Shown here piece after piece: positions 9,877-19,378 of a stretch of DNA of 64,000 nucleotides. The translations under genes were made by a program, and so were the position numbers. Source of the stretch: Trichormus variabilis 0441 (lineage in GTDB: Bacteria > Cyanobacteriota > Cyanobacteriia > Cyanobacteriales > Nostocaceae); contig NZ_CP047242.1 of assembly GCF_009856605.1 (NCBI RefSeq), positions 3,912,001-3,976,000 of the forward strand, given 5' to 3'. Position 1 is the first letter of the stretch. Every line of letters starts with the position of its first letter. The notes beneath the pieces were generated by a model, which was given only the letters and a program-made list of their open reading frames with translations, did not search any database and was not told the DNA's origin.

Positions 9877-10455
9877 TTATTTCTGTGATGAAGAAGCTGG
9901 ATTACCACCTTGTCGGGGAAAAGGTGCTTCAACAAAACCTAACTCAAACAACTGCTGATAAGCTTTCTTCCCTAAATCTCGTGTTGGGTTTTGACTTTTA
10001 ATAATTTGCACCAATAAAGGTACAGCCAATTCTGCCTGGTTTTGGGCGCGATGTACCAATGCTAACTGATAGGTTGCTTCATCCCGCTTTTGAGCTGTTA
10101 ATAAAGCTCTTTGACGTTGAGAATCAGAAACTCTATTGTCAATTCCCGAAAAACTAGAGTTTAAATCTTGATAAAAATTCGATAACTGATTGTATACCTG
10201 TCGTGCTTCTTGGAGTTTTTTGGCAGCTAAGGTATAGTTTTGAGCAGCAACCGCTTGTTCTGCTTCTTTCATTAAACGTTCTCCACCTTCGATGCTCAAT
10301 AAGCTGTTATTTTGAGCTGTAGGACGCAGGTTATTTGGACTATTGGGGTCAATAGGTTGTGGGTTTTGAGCATTCACAGGTGCAAGCAGACCAAGGGCTG
10401 CTATCACCGAAAGGGAAGTCAAACGAATTACAGAAGCAGGTTCCGCGAAGTTCAT
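9877..10455 (-). CDS. Exported TPR-like protein of unknown function
   Basis: Starting at the ATG at 10455 gives MNFAEPASVIRLTSLSVIAA followed by a hydrophobic core and LAPVNAQ, a plausible signal peptide. A longer frame to 10494 adds 13 residues that would precede the signal and is less likely. The mature part (about 150 residues) is Gln/Ala-rich and helical. Segments such as RLMKEAEQAVAAQNYTLAAK and QLALVHRAQNQAELAVPLL resemble TPR-type helix pairs. A role in periplasmic or thylakoid-lumen protein assembly is possible but not shown. It lies between psbA and a divergently oriented subtilase gene, with no operon partner. Confidence 0.65.
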   Translation of the reverse strand: MNFAEPASVIRLTSLSVIAALGLLAPVNAQNPQPIDPNSPNNLRPTAQNNSLLSIEGGERLMKEAEQAVAAQNYTLAAKKLQEARQVYNQLSNFYQDLNSSFSGIDNRVSDSQRQRALLTAQKRDEATYQLALVHRAQNQAELAVPLLVQIIKSQNPTRDLGKKAYQQLFELGFVEAPFPRQGGNPASSSQK

Positions 10456-10630
10456 GGGATCAATTTGTGCAACAACTATTAAGAAACAGATCAATATAGA
10501 GAAACTTCGGGTATCTTAACTCTGTTTGCGTTTTTAACAAAGCGAAGCTAAGTACTGAGTCTCTCTGATTTAGACAGAAAATCGGTTTAATTGAGTTCCC
10601 CTAGCCCGTGCATTCACCATAATCGCCACT

Positions 10631-12742
10631 ATGAACGATACCTACGGTAATCAACGCAATAACCCTTCTGATTTTTCAACCACAGGTGCAAGCAAATTGG
10701 GATTAGTTTTGCAACGGGGTGGAGAAGAATTGATACTGGAAAAGGCATTAGACCGCTTCACCATCCGTTTTGTCACCGATTTTCCTGTGCAACAATTATC
10801 TCAGGTTAGTTGGGGTATTTGGCATAGCAGTATTACCCAAGCTCAATTAGAACTATACCAGGTTGCGCCCAACCAAATAGAAGAGGCGATCGCTCAAGCC
10901 CGCGCTGACCAAAATGTCACTTTTGCTAGTCATGCTTACACCATTAAGGATAATCCTGGGACATTTGTTTATCTCAGCGACCAAATTACAATTCAATTTG
11001 CGCCTAAGTTAGATGCTGTCAAAATTACCCTCATAGCCTCTCAATTCAACCTAGTTGAAGACAAGCCAATTCCCGGTTTACCGAATGCGTTTGTATTTTT
11101 GGTTAGCAAACAAGCTACAGAAAATCCCGTCAAAATTGCTAATCAATTACAAAGCATCCCCGAAGTTTTGGCGGCTGAACCGAATGTATTAATACAAGCG
11201 GAAACCCACTATAAACCCAGTGACAACCTTTATCCCCAGCAATGGTATCTCAACCACAACGGTGGTAATGAGTTGGCTACCAGTTCCCACATCGCTGTAG
11301 AACAGGCTTGGGACATTACACGCGGTGTCCGTTCTGTTGTGGTGGCTGTGGTGGATGACTCCTTTGATTTAAATCACCCAGATTTTCAAGGTAGCGGTAA
11401 GATTGTAGCTCCTAGAGATTTAAGAGAAAATGACTTTTTACCTTTACCAGGGGGGAAAGAAAAGAGTCATGGTACTGCTTGCGCTGGTATTGCCTTAGCG
11501 GAAGAAAACGGTGCGGGAATTGTCGGGGTTGCTCCTGGTTGTGCATTAATGCCTATTCGTACCACAGGTTTTTTAGATGACGAATCCATTGAGCAGATAT
11601 TCAACTGGGCTATAGAAAAAGGAGCCAGTGTAATTTCTTGCAGTTGGGGAGCTTCGGCAGTGTATTTCCCCTTATCATTGCGTCAAAAAGCTGCTGTTAC
11701 TAGGGCAGCTACCCGTGGACGTAACGGTAAAGGTTGCGTAGTCCTATTCGCTGCTGGTAACGCCAACCGTCCAGTTAGTGGCGCTATTTATGAACAAGAT
11801 TGGCCAGATAATGTTCTACAAGGTGTGACAGATTGGTTAAATGGTTTTGGCGTACATCCTGATGTGATGACGATCGCTGCATCTACTAGTATGAGTAAAA
11901 AGGCCGCCTACAGTAATTGGGGACTGAATATTTCCCTATGTGCGCCTAGTAACAATGCCTCACCGGGAATGTCTTTTCCAGAGAAGGGTTTTTTGTATAC
12001 ACAACCAAGCATCAAAACTAACTTGAGTGGGTTAGGAATGCTCACGGCTGATATTGTAGGAGCCGCAGGTTATGACCCTGGTAACTTCACTAGTAACTTT
12101 GGCGGTACTTCCAGCGCCACCCCTGTAGTTGCTGGGGTAGCAGCCCTCGTTTTATCAGTTAATCCTGACTTGACAGCCCAACAAGTCAAACGAATTTTAG
12201 AAACAACAGCAGATAAAATTGTAGACCCTGACCCCGACCCCCAACTGGGGTTGAGTGAAGGCAAATATGATAAAAATGGTTACTCTCAGTGGTTCGGTTA
12301 TGGTAAGGTCAATGCTGCTAGGGCAGTACAAGTGGCATTACAACAACGAACCACATTATCAGATGCTAGTAAACAAGTAAAAATTAGTAATTCTAACCGA
12401 TTAGAGATTCCTGATAATAATATCCAAGGCATTAAAAGTACAATCTCCGTTGCCGATGGTAGCAGCGTTAAAGATATTCAAGTCGCCGTTAATTTAACTC
12501 ACGATTTTTTAGGCGATATAGAAATTTATTTAATCGCCCCCAATAACCAGCAAGTGCTATTGCAAAATCGGACTTTAGGAAATCGCACAGATTTACAAAT
12601 AACTTATGGAGTGCGATCGCATCCTACCCTGAAACAGTTGCTCTCACAATCAGCCACAGGCAATTGGCAGTTATGGATAATTGACTACTCGCCCCAAGAT
12701 ATCGGCAGACTCAACAGTTGGGAATTAACATTAGGAATTTAG
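10631..12742 (+). CDS. Subtilisin-family serine protease with C-terminal P domain
   Basis: A 703-residue protein. The N-terminal ~215 residues form a prodomain-like region. The S8 catalytic domain follows: Asp242 in VVAVVDDSFDLNHP, His280 in SHGTACAGIAL, the oxyanion Asn in LFAAGNAN, and Ser494 in GGTSSATPVVAG. The last ~115 residues form a proprotein-convertase P (homo-B) domain with the typical HDFLGDIEIYLIAP and GNWQLWIID strands. No N-terminal signal peptide is visible, so it may be intracellular or use an unusual export route. The calcium-dependent protease PrcA of Anabaena belongs to this group and may be the same or a close paralogue, but I cannot confirm that from sequence alone. Its stop codon abuts that of the convergent acyltransferase gene with no spacer. 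Confidence 0.92.
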   Translation: MNDTYGNQRNNPSDFSTTGASKLGLVLQRGGEELILEKALDRFTIRFVTDFPVQQLSQVSWGIWHSSITQAQLELYQVAPNQIEEAIAQARADQNVTFASHAYTIKDNPGTFVYLSDQITIQFAPKLDAVKITLIASQFNLVEDKPIPGLPNAFVFLVSKQATENPVKIANQLQSIPEVLAAEPNVLIQAETHYKPSDNLYPQQWYLNHNGGNELATSSHIAVEQAWDITRGVRSVVVAVVDDSFDLNHPDFQGSGKIVAPRDLRENDFLPLPGGKEKSHGTACAGIALAEENGAGIVGVAPGCALMPIRTTGFLDDESIEQIFNWAIEKGASVISCSWGASAVYFPLSLRQKAAVTRAATRGRNGKGCVVLFAAGNANRPVSGAIYEQDWPDNVLQGVTDWLNGFGVHPDVMTIAASTSMSKKAAYSNWGLNISLCAPSNNASPGMSFPEKGFLYTQPSIKTNLSGLGMLTADIVGAAGYDPGNFTSNFGGTSSATPVVAGVAALVLSVNPDLTAQQVKRILETTADKIVDPDPDPQLGLSEGKYDKNGYSQWFGYGKVNAARAVQVALQQRTTLSDASKQVKISNSNRLEIPDNNIQGIKSTISVADGSSVKDIQVAVNLTHDFLGDIEIYLIAPNNQQVLLQNRTLGNRTDLQITYGVRSHPTLKQLLSQSATGNWQLWIIDYSPQDIGRLNSWELTLGI

Positions 12743-13672
12743 TTAATAGTCAACAGTCAATAGTTCTCTTCTCCTGCTTGTTGCTCCTGTTCGGCTCACG
12801 CTCACAATGGAAGCCTGCTCTTCCGCAATTGCTCCACTTGGGCAAAGCCCAAGACCGCATTGCTCCTCCACCGCTTCTGCTCCCTCATCGCCCTTTCCCT
12901 TGGGAGGATTGCTAACTTCTGCGACATCATGATGACTAAAGGCTAGTTCTGGATTACTTAAGCTTTGTAAATCCCTAGCTAAATCTTCCGTGAGGCGTTT
13001 CGCGTTTTGCTTTACTTTACCATTGGTGTAATCCTGGACATTAATTGCCGTACCAATGTGAATGCTCACATCTGTACCCCAACAAGGATAAGGCTGACTG
13101 TAATTAATGCTAACGGGCAATATTTTTACCCCCAAACCTGGGTGACTAGATTCCGCGCTTAAAGCTAGACGGGAAATTCCTGACTTGAGTGGATGTAGTT
13201 TACCATCCCGAAAGATATTGCCCTCTGGATAAATGACTAACATTTGTCCTTGTTGGAGTAATTCCACCGCGTGGCGCAGAGTAGAAATGGCAGGGTGTTG
13301 AGTATCTATAGGAAAACCACCCATACGCCGCACAAACCAACCTTGCAACCCCCGACATTCAGTCTTAGTCACCATAAATTTTAAATCTCGACCGGTAACG
13401 TAACGCCCGGTTGCGTAAGGTAGGAGCAAGGAATCCCACCTAGCTCGATGAGTTGGAGCCAAAATCACAGGGCCAGTGTTGGGAATATTTTCTTGTCCAG
13501 TAATGGAAATGCGCCCAAAAAATGACGGTAGTAAGAGATAATTACCAACAAAATACAATACAGGACTCAACCAAGGAGAAACCTTTGAAGTAGTCACAGC
13601 TACCTGAGGAGGAAAGAGCGTATTTGTTGGTTGTGTTTGGCGAGTATCAGACACAGAGAAAAATTCGATCAT
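12743..13672 (-). CDS. PlsC-like 1-acylglycerol-3-phosphate acyltransferase
   Basis: Transfers acyl chains to lysophosphatidate or related lysolipids at the membrane. The HxxxxD motif is H75-D80 in PTHRARWDS, and the glycerophosphate-binding block is YPEGN at about 148-152. A hydrophobic segment around residues 33-50 could anchor the N-terminus. The recognisable domain ends near residue 250. The remaining ~55 residues (NPPKGKGDEGAEAVEEQCGL onward, ending LLTVDY) are low-complexity and encoded by a repeat cluster whose last bases are the TTGACTATTAAC-type short repeat, so the C-terminus has apparently been replaced or extended by repeat DNA. Family assignment is good; the exact acyl acceptor is unknown, so no symbol is given. 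Confidence 0.88.
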   Translation of the reverse strand: MIEFFSVSDTRQTQPTNTLFPPQVAVTTSKVSPWLSPVLYFVGNYLLLPSFFGRISITGQENIPNTGPVILAPTHRARWDSLLLPYATGRYVTGRDLKFMVTKTECRGLQGWFVRRMGGFPIDTQHPAISTLRHAVELLQQGQMLVIYPEGNIFRDGKLHPLKSGISRLALSAESSHPGLGVKILPVSINYSQPYPCWGTDVSIHIGTAINVQDYTNGKVKQNAKRLTEDLARDLQSLSNPELAFSHHDVAEVSNPPKGKGDEGAEAVEEQCGLGLCPSGAIAEEQASIVSVSRTGATSRRRELLTVDY

Positions 13673-13785
13673 GTTGGTAGCTGCGAATTGTCCGGTAAAA
13701 GTAGGGTGTGATATTAACGTAGTTCCACCGTAGATTTTCTTCCGTGACTTGTGTCATAGCAGCTGGACAGTTTTACGTCTGTCCG

Positions 13786-14277
13786 TTACTTGTTTTGCAA
13801 CCGCCGATTTATAAACCAGTTTTGCAAATGCTGGCGACAGGCTGATTCTAGAATACCTCCGATAACTTGTAAGCGGTGATTAGAAGCCGCACTATCAGGG
13901 ATATTTAAAACAGTCCGAATCGCGCCAGTTTTGGTATCGTCCACCCCATAGACCAGCTTTCCTAGCCGTGCCTGGATGATAGCGCCGGCGCACATTGGGC
14001 AAGGTTCTAGAGTGACGTACAATGTGCATTCATGGAGTCGCCAAGTTTGTAAAATTCTAGTAGCCGCCCTCAATGCCACAATTTCCGCATGAGCTGTTGG
14101 GTCTTGGTCTCGCTCCTTGCGATTTTCTCCTTCCGCTATCAAATTACCGCTAGCATCAGTAATTACCGCGCCAACCGGGATTTCACCTGCGTCTCCCGCC
14201 ACCTTCGCTAGTTCTAGGGCGTGACTCATCCATTGACGGTATATGAGATATTCGGGGTAGTCAACTCCTGTGGGCAA
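13786..14277 (-). CDS. tadA: tRNA-specific adenosine deaminase
   Basis: Deaminates the wobble adenosine-34 of tRNA-Arg(ACG) to inosine. The zinc-dependent deaminase motifs are plain: HAE with His63 and catalytic Glu65, and PCPMC with Cys93 and Cys96. At 163 residues it matches the family size. The N-terminus MPTGVDYPEYLIYRQWMSHA contains a second in-frame Met at residue 17 that would give a shorter, equally plausible product. The gene is followed on the same strand by a separate acyltransferase gene and preceded by a glutaredoxin gene; the spacing does not demand co-transcription. Confidence 0.93.
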   Translation of the reverse strand: MPTGVDYPEYLIYRQWMSHALELAKVAGDAGEIPVGAVITDASGNLIAEGENRKERDQDPTAHAEIVALRAATRILQTWRLHECTLYVTLEPCPMCAGAIIQARLGKLVYGVDDTKTGAIRTVLNIPDSAASNHRLQVIGGILESACRQHLQNWFINRRLQNK

Positions 14278-14318
14278 TTCAAAATTCCAAATTAAATAAT
14301 TGTATTCCCATGACTTAA

Positions 14319-14630
14319 TTACGCTGGCTGTACTAGTAGAGGATCAAGTTGACCTTTTGTATCTAGCTCATAAAGATCGTCACAACCACCGATGTGTTGG
14401 TTATTGATGAAAATTTGTGGTACTGTGCGACGACCGTTGGCGCGTTCTGCCATATTAGCTCTGGCTGCTTCGTCGCCATCGATTTTATATTCTGTAAATT
14501 GTACGCCTTTCCACCACAGTAACAATTTGGCACGAATGCAGTAGGGGCAGGTTTGCCAAGTATATATCTCTACGTTGGCTTTAATTTTTTCTGGAGAACG
14601 TCCGAAAAATTGATTAAATAAGTTCAACAT
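14319..14630 (-). CDS. grxC: Glutaredoxin
   Basis: A 103-residue dithiol glutaredoxin for glutathione-dependent disulfide reduction. The active site is CPYC at residues 28-31, and the glutathione-binding elements TVPQIF and GGCDDLYEL are present. It carries about 20 extra N-terminal residues (MLNLFNQFFGRSPEKIKANV) compared with the shortest glutaredoxins, a common feature in this group. It is transcribed toward tadA with a 41-base gap and could be co-transcribed with it. Confidence 0.92.
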   Translation of the reverse strand: MLNLFNQFFGRSPEKIKANVEIYTWQTCPYCIRAKLLLWWKGVQFTEYKIDGDEAARANMAERANGRRTVPQIFINNQHIGGCDDLYELDTKGQLDPLLVQPA

Positions 14631-14858
14631 AGCTTTTATTTTATAGATTTGTGTCCAAAATGTAGGGTGCGCTACTTGCGATATAACTTAACTATACTCA
14701 GAAATATTCATACTGACGCACTCCACCAAACCATCAATTTCGGATAATTTATTTTTTGGTGTTTTCTTTCTGGATTTTGTAATCGGGAATAGGTAATAAA
14801 TTATTACCTATTCCCCATCATCCATTACCAATCCTTAAAGTCAAATATATCGTTTTTG

Positions 14859-15536
14859 TTAATCCAAACTAAACTCTATAAAATCTGTTTTGGTAAATAA
14901 CATATTCTTGTCTACGGCTGACAATATTTTATTATTAGCACGCTCAGAATTTAAACACTCTATAACTAAACGTGCCACATCAGCGCGATGGATGCTACCT
15001 ATAATTCTAGTATCTTCAGTTAATATGCCGTTTCCTGTGGATGGCTCTGATTTTAGTCCTCCAGGACGGATGATTGTATAAGTTAGTCCACTAGCAATTA
15101 AATGTTGTTCGGCTTTATCTTTCTCTACTAAAACTGGCCCCAATACTGCCAGCACTTGGGGAGAAAGAGCTTCTACACTATTTCCTGTACCAATAGAAGT
15201 CACAAGGATAAATTTTTGCGCTCCGGCTTTGAGTGCTGCATCAATGAGATTCTTGTTTCCGGGGTAATCTGGTTTTGCTGCGTCTGTGGGTAGACCACCG
15301 AGGGTGCTAATAACAGTATGAATAGGCTCATCGGTTAAAGTTGCCCGTTCTACATCGCTGGCATTTAAAGCATCGCCCAAAACAACTTGAACACCTATTG
15401 CCTCTAGTTCAGGACGAGATGCTTCACTTCTCAAAAGTGCTGTAACTTTGAGATTTTGGCTAGTTAAGTAGTTGGCAATTTCTCTCCCAACGCCGCGACT
15501 AGCACCAACTAAAAAAATATGGGATGAGTTTGTCAT
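14859..15536 (-). CDS. NAD(P)-binding atypical SDR / NmrA-like protein
   Basis: A 225-residue Rossmann-fold protein. The dinucleotide motif is GASRGVGREIANYL near residues 11-24. Further SDR-like elements are VVLGDALNASDVERA (a GDxxD-like turn), TVISTLGGLP, FILVTSIGTGNS and YTIIRPGGL. It lacks the classical YxxxK catalytic pair, as expected for atypical short-chain dehydrogenases of the SDR-a5 type. The substrate is unknown. It sits 25 bases upstream of nothing obvious and just downstream of the hydrolase gene on the same strand, so a two-gene transcript with that hydrolase is plausible. Confidence 0.82.
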   Translation of the reverse strand: MTNSSHIFLVGASRGVGREIANYLTSQNLKVTALLRSEASRPELEAIGVQVVLGDALNASDVERATLTDEPIHTVISTLGGLPTDAAKPDYPGNKNLIDAALKAGAQKFILVTSIGTGNSVEALSPQVLAVLGPVLVEKDKAEQHLIASGLTYTIIRPGGLKSEPSTGNGILTEDTRIIGSIHRADVARLVIECLNSERANNKILSAVDKNMLFTKTDFIEFSLD

Positions 15537-15561
15537 ATGATTTGTAATAAATTAAAACTAA

Positions 15562-16548
15562 TCACTTACGCTCAAAGGATTGTATCAAAGGATTAGTGAC
15601 AATTAGTAATTGCTCAAGCTTTTGGAAGGCTTCTGGTTGGTGTCGCACATGAGCATCAATAAATAAATGGATGATTGTGGCTAGCAATAAACGAAAATGT
15701 TCTTGGGGTTGAGTGGCAGGAATGTCTTTAAAGGGTAGGGCTAAAGTTGAGTCAACTATATCGACGATGGAAAAATGATTTGCTCCTCGCAAAAGTAGTA
15801 AATAGCTGTTCTCGCGTCCTCCCATAATTGCTTCTTGGAAGGTACGAATGACTGGGGTGGTAGCGTCTTTTGTATTTAACCCAAAGTGAGCGCTACTGTT
15901 GGCAATCACTCCATCATGGGTTCCACCGATTACCAGTCGGGGCAGGGTATCTGGTAACGGCAAGATAGTATTAGGTTTATATCCCAACATAACTGCACCG
16001 GCGGTATGTGAGCCGTAGGCAAATGATGCTACGACTTGAGGGAAAAAGTTGGGGTTGGCATTTTCCATTGCCACTCTACCGCCTTCGGAGTGTCCACCCA
16101 AGATGATTTTCTCTAGGTCAAGTGTTCCAGATAAAATACCTGCACTCTGTAATTGCGCTAGTTTGGTTAGTATTACTGGCAAAGCTGAAGCAGTAGGAAC
16201 AGTACCATAAAATTCTCGTTTTCGCTTTTCTATCTCAAACCCAGGTGTAAAGCTAACCAGTCCTGGAAGACTTTCCCCAACCCAGTTAAACATCACCACA
16301 ACTAGTCCGGTTTGGGCTAATTCTATACCCAACCATTGATATTTTTGGGCATCGCAGTTAAAGCCGTTGAAGAAAATCACCACTGGGAAAGGAGCTTGTG
16401 CGGCATCAACGGGTAACATTCCCCAATTTTTTTCTAAATTACTATCTGTATTTTTTGCAGGATAGAGAACTTTGATGTGGATAGTATCGTAAGGAGATTC
16501 AGCGCTATCAACTTTAGCTGCGGTCAATAAAGCTTGCACAGTCTGCAT
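15562..16548 (-). CDS. Alpha/beta hydrolase (dienelactone-hydrolase or PAF-acetylhydrolase type)
   Basis: A 328-residue hydrolase with the nucleophile elbow GGHSEGG, placing Ser154 as nucleophile. Upstream VVIFFNGFNCDAQKYQWLG is the oxyanion-loop region, and RGANHFSIVD near the C-terminus supplies the likely catalytic His. No signal peptide is visible. The sequence resembles cytosolic cyanobacterial hydrolases annotated in the chlorophyllase/dienelactone group, but the substrate cannot be inferred. It is 25 bases upstream of the NAD(P)-binding protein gene and may form an operon with it. Confidence 0.82.
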   Translation of the reverse strand: MQTVQALLTAAKVDSAESPYDTIHIKVLYPAKNTDSNLEKNWGMLPVDAAQAPFPVVIFFNGFNCDAQKYQWLGIELAQTGLVVVMFNWVGESLPGLVSFTPGFEIEKRKREFYGTVPTASALPVILTKLAQLQSAGILSGTLDLEKIILGGHSEGGRVAMENANPNFFPQVVASFAYGSHTAGAVMLGYKPNTILPLPDTLPRLVIGGTHDGVIANSSAHFGLNTKDATTPVIRTFQEAIMGGRENSYLLLLRGANHFSIVDIVDSTLALPFKDIPATQPQEHFRLLLATIIHLFIDAHVRHQPEAFQKLEQLLIVTNPLIQSFERK

Positions 16549-16840
16549 AATTTATGATTCGTATTTACCTAAGCAAAACTGGAGTTATTGATAGGATTGA
16601 TTACGAATTCAGTATGCAGTTAGTCTTTGTGCTAATAAATCGGCAAAAGGTATGTTGTTAAAACCAAGATTTGCCACTCTAACTTCAGAAGGTAGTCTGT
16701 TTTGAGGATCACTTAGTAAACAATACTAGTCTCTGACCCCTAAATTTTAATACCTAGAGTAATTATACTTAGCCCGATTGTGGGAGAGATTTTTTTCAGT
16801 AATTATGCCACTCTAATAGGTAATTCATCGTAGGTGAGTT

Positions 16841-17224
16841 ATGGTTAAGCGATCGCCAAAATATATTGATGCGTCTCAAGATATTAAAGTAGCCGCTACT
16901 ACAAAGATTTGGGGGTTTACGGTTGGTATGCTTGCGCTTTGTATACCTCTGTCGGCCGTAACTCGGAGTGGTGCTATCATTCCTTTGGCTGCTCTAGGAG
17001 GTGCAACAGCTGGGACTTTTGCTATATGGCGTGCTGATGAGAGGAAATCAAAACCTCACTACTTCTCTAATCAAAGGGTAGAACTATTGGAACAAAGAAT
17101 TGCCAATCTAGAAACTATCGTTAGCAGTGATGACTCTGATTTACACACAAAAATCCAACGTTTAGATGCTGATAATCCTTCTGGTGTTATGACTGAAGTT
17201 ACTACACCAGAAAACAAAGCTTAA
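16841..17224 (+). CDS. Small membrane protein with C-terminal coiled coil, unknown function
   Basis: A 127-residue protein that I do not recognise. Residues about 20-63 contain two hydrophobic segments separated by TRSG, consistent with a membrane hairpin. Residues 75-97 (RVELLEQRIANLETIVSSDD) have a heptad pattern suggestive of a short coiled coil, and the tail is acidic and polar. The start ATG at 16841 follows GGTGAG at a workable distance. The gene stands alone between the hydrolase and the WD40 gene. Confidence 0.6.
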   Translation: MVKRSPKYIDASQDIKVAATTKIWGFTVGMLALCIPLSAVTRSGAIIPLAALGGATAGTFAIWRADERKSKPHYFSNQRVELLEQRIANLETIVSSDDSDLHTKIQRLDADNPSGVMTEVTTPENKA

Positions 17225-17581
17225 AATCAACAATACATCTGATTTAGCCTTGATCTGCGATGAAGTTTAATTAACCTGAAACAATTTCTGCTTAGTTGTC
17301 CTGATCTCAAAACCTAGTTAAATCATACTCTTCTTTAGAAATAGAACTGTTCTAGGACAACAGTATCTTTTGGTTAAGGTTAGTTAGAATTGATGGACTT
17401 CATGGAAATTATTCCTATCTCAGTCATATCAAGCAATCAAGGCTAAAAATCCTATTAATAAGGATACTCTCTGCGAATTTTGCCTACGATTGTGTTCTAT
17501 TAGACTGCGAGGATTACGGAATTTTTAATTAACTAGAAGTTATAAACTTGATTAATTGCATTGGTATAACTTACCTTAAGT
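17225..17581. other. 357-base gap without a recognised gene
   Basis: AT-rich sequence with no open frame, repeat or clear hairpin that I can support. It probably contains the promoter of the downstream WD40 gene. Confidence 0.5.
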
Positions 17582-19378
17582 ATGCAAAATTGTGCCACAG
17601 GAATGCAGATGGATTGGATTAGCTTACTCAAAGCTCAACAAGCTGACTTCCTTCTCCGTGTGAAAAAACCGAAGACTTACGATCTGTCTTTGTTGGAAAG
17701 TCAAGTTAAAGGTTGCCACAGCGAAATTATGGCATTTTGGGGGGAGCCATTTGCCAAAATTCAGGAAGTTTCTCGCCGACAAGCTGAAATCCTTGCTAAA
17801 AATCCGCCTCCCATCCCGCCCGAATATCCAGAACCGCCCGACTGGACGATTCCTTTTCCTATCCACTTCCAGCAGCAAGCAGAAGATTATTTCTTGCGAG
17901 AACAAATTGTCGATCGCATTATTGTGGAACGTCTGGGTAAGTTACTGAAAAAATTGCCCCAGGATACTGTGAAAAACATGGTACTTGATGATGAAGGCAA
18001 TTTGCGCGGTGAAAGCAAATTTACTTATTTGTTGGCAGATAACCCCAAAATCAGCGTGCAAGTTTATGTAGCGGATGGAGAAAGTTTTAATGGTATTAAG
18101 AAAGATAAAATTAAGTGGTCAGTTACTCAAGAAGATTTGAAAAATCACCAAGTATTAATTTTTCTGTGTTTATTTTATCCATCCACAGGTAAACTTGGTT
18201 ATGAAAAGCAAGCTGTCGTAGCCGGCTTTTTACCCACTAGTCACATCGCCTTAACTGAACCAAAGCTATATTTCACCCCCAGTCATTTGTTATATGCAGG
18301 TGGATTAAGCTGGTATTTAGAATCACTAACTGCAAAAAAAGAGGCGAAACTAGATTTTCTGCCGGTAGTGATTGAGAGAACGATACCAGAAACTATTCAA
18401 ACTGTACCCTCAGAACATCCCCGCAAAGAAATTATCGGTGATTGGGAATGTTGGCAGACATTAAGAGGACACACTAGAGGAATTAATTGCTTGTCTTTTA
18501 GTTCTGGTTGTGAAAATGGTTTGCCAATGTTAGCTAGTGGGAGTCGGGGAGAGACAAAACTCTGGGATTTAAGCCAGGGTGAATTAATCGATACTTTGTC
18601 GGAATATCCTTGGATTGTCTCTGGGTTAGTAGATGAAGTAAATTCTCTGGCTTTTAGTGCTGATGGGCAAATGTTGGTGAGTGGTGGTGCAGACTCCACT
18701 ATTAAGATTTGGCATACAGGCGCACTAGATTTAATTGATATTCTGCACAAACACAATGGGATTGTGAGGTGTGCGGCTTTTACTCCCGATGGGCAGATGC
18801 TAGCGACTGGTGGCGACGACAGAAGAATCTTGTTTTGGGATTTGATGCACCGTCAGGTCAAAGCTATTTTGTCTTTAGATGATACGGCTGCTCATTCTCT
18901 AGTTTTGAGCAGAGATGGACAAACTTTAGTTACAGGGAGCTATCGCAAAATCAAAGTTTGGCAAACTTCTGGTTCCTGGTTCGGTAAAAATCTCAAGGAT
19001 GCACAACCGTTACATACCCTGATGGGTCATGGTCATATCGTGCGTTCTTTAGCGATGAGTAAAGATGGTCAACTACTGATTAGTGGCAGTTGGGATCAGA
19101 CGATTAAAATTTGGCACTTGGCTACAGGGAGATTAATTCGCACCCTCAAAGGTCATACAGATAAAGTGTATGCGATCGCCTTAAGTCCTGATGAACAAAT
19201 TATCGCTAGTGGTAGCTCTGATCAAACCATCAAGTTGTGGCATCTGGAAACAGGCGAGTTATTAGCTACGTTTACAGGTCACACTGATATCGTCACAGCG
19301 CTAACTTTTACAACATCCGGTGAGATGTTAGTCAGTGGCAGTTTGGATAAGACGATTAAACTTTGGCAAAGGAGTTAA
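17582..19378 (+). CDS. WD40 beta-propeller protein with uncharacterised N-terminal module
   Basis: A 598-residue protein. From about residue 290 there are seven WD repeats, ending in patterns such as TIKIWHLATG, TIKLWHLETG and TIKLWQRS, with GH dipeptides in LRGHTRG, MGHGHIV, KGHTDKV and TGHTDIV. Seven repeats are enough for one closed seven-bladed propeller. The N-terminal ~285 residues (proline-rich NPPPIPPEYPEPPDWTIPFP, then a mixed alpha/beta region) belong to no family I recognise; they may be a sensing or binding domain presented by the propeller. In cyanobacteria such proteins are usually interaction scaffolds. A second Met at residue 8 is an alternative start. A hairpin with a T-run at 19451-19482 probably ends the transcript. 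Confidence 0.85.
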   Translation: MQNCATGMQMDWISLLKAQQADFLLRVKKPKTYDLSLLESQVKGCHSEIMAFWGEPFAKIQEVSRRQAEILAKNPPPIPPEYPEPPDWTIPFPIHFQQQAEDYFLREQIVDRIIVERLGKLLKKLPQDTVKNMVLDDEGNLRGESKFTYLLADNPKISVQVYVADGESFNGIKKDKIKWSVTQEDLKNHQVLIFLCLFYPSTGKLGYEKQAVVAGFLPTSHIALTEPKLYFTPSHLLYAGGLSWYLESLTAKKEAKLDFLPVVIERTIPETIQTVPSEHPRKEIIGDWECWQTLRGHTRGINCLSFSSGCENGLPMLASGSRGETKLWDLSQGELIDTLSEYPWIVSGLVDEVNSLAFSADGQMLVSGGADSTIKIWHTGALDLIDILHKHNGIVRCAAFTPDGQMLATGGDDRRILFWDLMHRQVKAILSLDDTAAHSLVLSRDGQTLVTGSYRKIKVWQTSGSWFGKNLKDAQPLHTLMGHGHIVRSLAMSKDGQLLISGSWDQTIKIWHLATGRLIRTLKGHTDKVYAIALSPDEQIIASGSSDQTIKLWHLETGELLATFTGHTDIVTALTFTTSGEMLVSGSLDKTIKLWQRS

